Of a stretch of DNA of 64,000 bases, positions 60,103-64,000 are shown piece by piece. Source of the DNA: Bacillus sp. es.034 (GTDB lineage Bacteria; Bacillota; Bacilli; Bacillales; Bacillaceae_B); assembly GCF_002563655.1 (NCBI RefSeq), contig NZ_PDIY01000001.1:310001-374000 (forward strand), given 5' to 3'. The notes under the pieces are model-generated. The model made no database searches and was not told the origin of the DNA. It saw only the letters and a list, made by a program, of their open reading frames with translations. Each line of letters opens with the position of its first letter. The stretch's first letter is position 1. The position numbers and the translations under genes are program-made.

Positions 60103-61380
60103 ATGACACATACATTAACGTTGGAACACGCCAAAGAGATGGATAAACAGGATACGCTTGCCCATTTCCGAAAGGAATTCTACATAAAGGAAGATCATTA
60201 TTATATGGATGGGAATTCGTTGGGCCTGTTATCGAAGCGAGCCGAGGAGTCGCTTATCACCTCATTGAATGATTGGAAGGAGCATGGCATCGATGGCTGG
60301 ATGGACGGGCAGGAGCCTTGGTTCTATTATTCTGAGAAGCTTGGAGAAATGACGGCTCCATTAGTGGGTGCCGAGAAAGAAGAAGTCATTGTGACGGGTT
60401 CCATCACGACGAACCTCCATCAGTTACTGGCCACCTTCTATCAACCTCATGGAAAACGAACGAAGATTCTGGCAGATGAACTGACTTTCCCGTCGGATAT
60501 TTACGCAGTTCAAAGTCAGCTGGAATTAAAGGGGTATTCCCCTGACGACCATCTGGTCCAGGTGAAAAGCAGGGATGGATATACCCTGCATGAGGAAGAC
60601 ATCATTCGTCAAATGACCGATGAGATCGCCCTTATCCTCCTGCCGTCCGTCCTTTACCGAAGCGGACAGCTGATGGATATCAAACGCTTGACGGATGAAG
60701 CCCATAAACGTGATATCGTCATCGGATTCGACCTCGCCCATTCGATCGGAGCCATTCCTCATCAGCTACACGAAGACGGTGTAGACTTTGCGGTGTGGTG
60801 CAATTACAAATATTTAAATAGCGGTCCGGGTGGTGTCGGGGGATTGTTCGTTCACAACCGGCATAGAGGGAAAAAGCCCGGTCTTTCCGGCTGGTTCAGT
60901 TCAAGGAAGGATGCACAGTTCGATATGGATCATACGCTCACTCATGCCGATTCTGCCGGTGCTTTCCAAATCGGGACCCCCCATATTTTGAGCAGTGCCC
61001 CCTTACTCGGATCCCTTCAATTGTTTGAAGAAGCCGGGATTGAGAATCTGAGACAGAAATCCCTTTCACTTACAAGGTTCATGATGGATGTATTCAAGCA
61101 GGAGCTTAACGAATATGGTTTTACCATCTGTAACCCCCTTGAAGATGGACGCCGGGGCGGACATATCAGTCTGCAGCATGAGGAAGCGGCAAGAATCTGT
61201 AAAGCCTTGAAAGCAAACAGGGTGACACCTGATTTCCGGGCACCGAATGTGATCAGGCTCGCACCTGTGGCTCTTTATTCGTCGTACGAAGATGTATGGG
61301 AAACGATTCACATCTTGAAGAACATCATGGAAAAAGAAGAATACAAGCAGTTTGAAAATACACGGAACGTTGTCGCTTAA
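60103..61380 (+). CDS. kynU: Kynureninase
   Basis: The 425-residue PLP enzyme splits kynurenine into anthranilate and alanine. The N-terminal part has [17 protein letters not shown] near 28-44. The PLP-Lys is in [19 protein letters not shown] near 227-245, and the C-terminal part has [10 protein letters not shown] and [23 protein letters not shown]. All these follow bacterial KynU. AAAGGTGGG precedes ATG 60103; the in-frame GTG at 60085 is not used. kynB follows in 21 bases, so they form an operon. Confidence 0.94.
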   Translation: MTHTLTLEHAKEMDKQDTLAHFRKEFYIKEDHYYMDGNSLGLLSKRAEESLITSLNDWKEHGIDGWMDGQEPWFYYSEKLGEMTAPLVGAEKEEVIVTGSITTNLHQLLATFYQPHGKRTKILADELTFPSDIYAVQSQLELKGYSPDDHLVQVKSRDGYTLHEEDIIRQMTDEIALILLPSVLYRSGQLMDIKRLTDEAHKRDIVIGFDLAHSIGAIPHQLHEDGVDFAVWCNYKYLNSGPGGVGGLFVHNRHRGKKPGLSGWFSSRKDAQFDMDHTLTHADSAGAFQIGTPHILSSAPLLGSLQLFEEAGIENLRQKSLSLTRFMMDVFKQELNEYGFTICNPLEDGRRGGHISLQHEEAARICKALKANRVTPDFRAPNVIRLAPVALYSSYEDVWETIHILKNIMEKEEYKQFENTRNVVA

Positions 61381-61401
61381 CACAGAAAGGATGAGGCAAT
61401 C

Positions 61402-62025
61402 ATGAAAATGATCGATATTTCAAGACCCCTGCATAATGAAACCCCTGTTTGGCCGGGAGACACACCTTTTTCTTTTTCCTTGAACTGGACGCAGGAAGAA
61501 ACGGGCTCCGTCAATGTCGGCCAGCTGACCATGAGCTCCCATACCGGGACCCATGTGGATGCCCCCTTCCACTTCGACAGTGACGGGAACCGGATCCTCG
61601 ATATGTCCCCGGAACGTTTTATGGGACCGGCCATCGTGGTTTCGTTGGAAGGTGCGCCGGAAATCAGTCCTGAACGATTAATGGAGATCGACTTGACTGA
61701 TGTCAAAAAAGTTCTGTTCAAAACCAACGCCTGGAGTGATCCAACCCGATTCCCCGGGCACATTCCCCCGATCTCGAAAGAACTTGCCCCTTTTTTAAAG
61801 GAAAAGGGCATTGATCTGATCGGGGTGGACCTTCCGTCCGTTGATCCTTTGGACAGCAAGGAATTGGAAGCCCATCACTCTCTGCGTGATCATGACATCG
61901 GGATTCTCGAAGGGATTGATCTTACCCATGTATGCCCCGGGATATACGAACTGGTGGCCCTCCCCCTTCCTCTTAAAGAAGGGGACGGATCTCCGGTTCG
62001 TGCCGTTTTGATTGACCGAACGTAA
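61402..62025 (+). CDS. kynB: Kynurenine formamidase
   Basis: The 207-residue metal-dependent hydrolase has the cyclase-family motif SSHTGTHVDAPFHF near 45-58, with His and Asp metal ligands, and GVDLPSVDPLDSKELEAHHSL near 140-160. It hydrolyses N-formylkynurenine to kynurenine and formate. Together with kynU it covers steps two and three of tryptophan breakdown; tryptophan 2,3-dioxygenase (kynA) is not in the window. GAAAGGATGAGG precedes the ATG. Confidence 0.93.
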   Translation: MKMIDISRPLHNETPVWPGDTPFSFSLNWTQEETGSVNVGQLTMSSHTGTHVDAPFHFDSDGNRILDMSPERFMGPAIVVSLEGAPEISPERLMEIDLTDVKKVLFKTNAWSDPTRFPGHIPPISKELAPFLKEKGIDLIGVDLPSVDPLDSKELEAHHSLRDHDIGILEGIDLTHVCPGIYELVALPLPLKEGDGSPVRAVLIDRT

Positions 62026-62137
62026 CATCGCGAACCTTTTTTGTCCATCGGGTCGAATATATCTCCACTCCTTTTTCATAGACTGATAGTAGACGGCTGA
62101 AATCATTTAACGATAGCCATAAAAAGGAGTGGGGTTC

Positions 62138-62278
62138 ATGATGGGAATCACCATCACCATCGGTTTTATCGCGATTCTTGGAATAATCATGGGTATTCTT
62201 ATTTATTTTTTAAGACAGGCTTTGGATTCGAATGATTCGAAGAAGGTTGATTCGCGGGATGATCATTCTTCGCAGTGA
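62138..62278 (+). CDS. Small single-TM protein (46 aa)
   Basis: AAAGGAG lies 8 bases before the ATG at 62138; the next codon is a second Met. The product has one TM helix (MMGITITIGFIAILGIIMGI and on to about residue 25) and a polar C-terminal tail rich in Asp and Ser (LDSNDSKKVDSRDDHSSQ). Start site, composition and size suggest a real small membrane protein. I recognise no family. A strong hairpin terminator follows. Confidence 0.65.
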   Translation: MMGITITIGFIAILGIIMGILIYFLRQALDSNDSKKVDSRDDHSSQ

Positions 62279-62343
62279 TGGGTCGGTTTATTGATGCTCG
62301 TTTGTATGTGCAGCATTTTATAGAACGGTTGATAAACCGCAAA

Positions 62344-62388
62344 AAAGCCCCGGCGTCCTTCACTTTCCAGGACGCCGGGGCTTTTTTT
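62344..62388. terminator. Bidirectional terminator
   Basis: AAAGCCCCGGCGTCC pairs perfectly with GGACGCCGGGGCTTT, with an A-run before and T-run after. Confidence 0.93.
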
Positions 62389-64000
62389 ATTCGATAATGT
62401 CCTTTTCTCCCAGTTTCATCGGGCTTGAACAAAGGGGACAAACCTTGGATCCGGTGTCTTCATGGGTTTCGGGTCTCTGCCAGGCAATGCACTCAGAGTT
62501 TGTGCACACCCAGGCAAGAATCTTGCTCACCTTTCCGCTTCTCGCCTTTTTAGATGGTTTCGGCTCAGCCTGTGGCGTCTGTTTGAATAAGTCCGCAATA
62601 AAGCGCGAGCACTTACGCTGATCGCCCTGATAATAGGCCGGGGAAGAAATGAACAACTTCTCTTTTGCCCTCGTGATGGCTACATAGGCAAGGCGCCTTT
62701 CTTCCTCCACAGCACCCGTTGCCTTCTCTTTTTGGCTCGGGTCCTTGTACACTTTATCTTCAAGCTTATTGGCATTAAGGGCTGAACTGTGGGGAAGATT
62801 CCCTTCGATGGCCCCGATTAAAAACACGACGGGGAACTCAAGACCCTTTGACCGGTGAATCGTCATGAGGGATACACTGTCCGAGTCCCTGCTTCCCCTT
62901 TGATTCGAATAGATTTCCTCATACTTCGCTTTCATCTCATCAATGAAGGTAATGAAGCTTGAAATCGTATCAAAGCGCTTTGCCGAACCTTCAAGCTCGT
63001 CCAGCATTTCTTTAATGAGCTCCTTCTGTTCCGTCACCACGTGAGATTCCTGGGCGTCGATATACTGGTGATAGAATTCCTTCCGGATACGCTTGATGGC
63101 ACTTTCCGGTGATTGATCCCCGATCGCCTTCAGGAACTTCATCCGTTCTTTCACATTCTTCACCTGGAAAGGCTTCAATCCGGATAAAGTCGTTAAGTGA
63201 ATGAGGGGATACTTCTTCCGCTCTTTCTGTTCTTCTTCCAGGATATGAGCCATTCCCCGGTCTCTTCGGATAAAAAGTGTGGGCAGCAACGATTCCATGG
63301 CTGAGAAATTTCTTGGGACGATGGATAATCTCAAGTAATCCACCACGGGTTTCACGGTCCAGTTATCATAGAAAAGGGAATCCTTCTGATTATATGGTGT
63401 AAAGGGGATCTCCTTTAACAGAAGCTGTTCAAAGACGGCACGACCACTGCTCATGGTACGGTGGAGGATCGTCATATCTCCGTAACCATAGCCTTCATCT
63501 CGCAATCTCTGAATCTCTTCTGTAATCCAGACGGCTTCTTCATCGGCTGTGGCAGGTCTTGAATAAAGAGGTTTCTGTCCCTCCACTTTTGTTGCGATCA
63601 GCTCTTTTTTCCGCCGGTGTTCATTCCGCCCGATGACTTCATTCCCAAGTCCGATGATATAAGCGTCTGACCGGTAATTTTCTTTTAAGGTAACGACTTT
63701 GGCATCGGGAAACTCCTCATCAAAATCCAAAATGAATTCGTTCCGGGCGCCGTTAAAGGTGTAAATCGTTTGATCATCATCCCCGACTACGAACAGATTC
63801 CGATGAGCCGCAATCAATTTGATCAATTCATATTGAACCAGATTCGTATCCTGGAATTCATCGACCATCACATATTGGAAACGGTGCTGAAGGGAAGTCA
63901 GCAGATTCGGATTACCCAACAGTAGTTGATAGGCCTCTGTTAAAATATCATCAAAATCCATCTTATGATTCATGCGCTTCCACTCTTCATATTTTAAAAG
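62387..64000 (-). CDS. UvrD/Rep-type DNA helicase, 5' part cut by the window edge
   Basis: The frame is open to the right edge (no start is seen; codons before the first Met at 63973 read YEEWKR), so at least 538 residues are present. Superfamily 1 motifs are in order: VDEFQDTNLVQYELIK (Walker B, motif II), VVGDDDQTIYTFNGA (III), TLKENYRSD (IV), LMTIHRSKGLEFPVVF (V) and RRLAYVAITRAKEKLF (VI). A C-terminal zinc-ribbon-like part has CTNSEC and CPLCSS. This layout fits the YjcD branch of UvrD-like helicases in Bacillus; the branch is a guess. Confidence 0.9.
   Translation of the reverse strand, partial: LLKYEEWKRMNHKMDFDDILTEAYQLLLGNPNLLTSLQHRFQYVMVDEFQDTNLVQYELIKLIAAHRNLFVVGDDDQTIYTFNGARNEFILDFDEEFPDAKVVTLKENYRSDAYIIGLGNEVIGRNEHRRKKELIATKVEGQKPLYSRPATADEEAVWITEEIQRLRDEGYGYGDMTILHRTMSSGRAVFEQLLLKEIPFTPYNQKDSLFYDNWTVKPVVDYLRLSIVPRNFSAMESLLPTLFIRRDRGMAHILEEEQKERKKYPLIHLTTLSGLKPFQVKNVKERMKFLKAIGDQSPESAIKRIRKEFYHQYIDAQESHVVTEQKELIKEMLDELEGSAKRFDTISSFITFIDEMKAKYEEIYSNQRGSRDSDSVSLMTIHRSKGLEFPVVFLIGAIEGNLPHSSALNANKLEDKVYKDPSQKEKATGAVEEERRLAYVAITRAKEKLFISSPAYYQGDQRKCSRFIADLFKQTPQAEPKPSKKARSGKVSKILAWVCTNSECIAWQRPETHEDTGSKVCPLCSSPMKLGEKDIIE

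Noticed and set aside
1..64000. CRISPR arrays, tRNA or rRNA genes, prophage and insertion sequences
   Set aside because: No regular direct repeats with spacers, no cloverleaf or rRNA sequence and no transposase, integrase or phage structural gene was recognised on either strand.

Overview
The window looks like chromosomal sequence from a Gram-positive, endospore-forming member of the Bacillaceae (Bacillus sensu lato, possibly close to Rossellomorea; this is inference). The reasons are moderate GC, strong AGGAGG-type ribosome binding sites, hairpin-plus-T-run terminators after most genes, a complete liaIHFSR envelope-stress operon, a SwrC-type RND pump beside a YerO-like TetR regulator, QueF behind a class I preQ1 riboswitch, a likely gamma-type spore SASP, and SpoIIM- and SpoVB-like membrane proteins. 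I saw no rRNA, tRNA, CRISPR array, prophage or transposase gene.

Layout, left part (1-17 kb): end of a DUF2339 membrane protein; a YitT transporter-like protein; queF with its riboswitch; a three-gene operon of a stand-alone cobalamin sensor, a PAS protein and a beta-carbonic anhydrase; then mostly single genes (5-formyl-THF cyclo-ligase family, DUF2269, GNAT, a phospholipase A2-like protein, peroxiredoxin-like, APH-type kinase, YfmJ-type reductase, a vWA lipoprotein flanked by two nearly identical hairpin repeats, a lactaldehyde/glycolaldehyde-type dehydrogenase, a zinc-ribbon protein, a VLRF1-type protein and a secreted two-HKD phospholipase D).

Middle part (17-46 kb): a cell-surface or sporulation-type cluster (RDD, SpoIIM, DUF58, MoxR, DUF4350, DUF4129, a multi-TM protein); liaIHFSR; oligoendopeptidase F; a TspO-family protein; a SASP-like gene; an NhaP-type antiporter with an RCK domain; a SpoVB-like flippase. 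Next comes a LacI-controlled beta-glucoside regulon (LacI, ABC binding protein, two permeases, GH1, GH30) with three matching palindromic operators, then the RND pump and its TetR regulator with three 14-bp operators between them.

Right part (46-64 kb): an operon of three very small proteins; a two-gene unit of an ATP-grasp ligase and a 654-residue protein with a possible Cys-His-Asn centre, the strongest candidate for an undescribed system; a YebC/YeeI regulator; gntPK with an RpiR-type regulator; a class III aminotransferase, a YjiH-type transporter behind a -24/-12 promoter, and a PAS-sigma54 activator; kynU-kynB for kynurenine breakdown (no kynA in view); a small membrane protein; and a UvrD-type helicase cut by the right edge.

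A dispersed palindrome with arms AGGTCCGTCCCTC / GAGGGACGGACCT recurs after several genes. It probably works as a mobile or duplicated terminator and has supplied or entered coding sequence in places.
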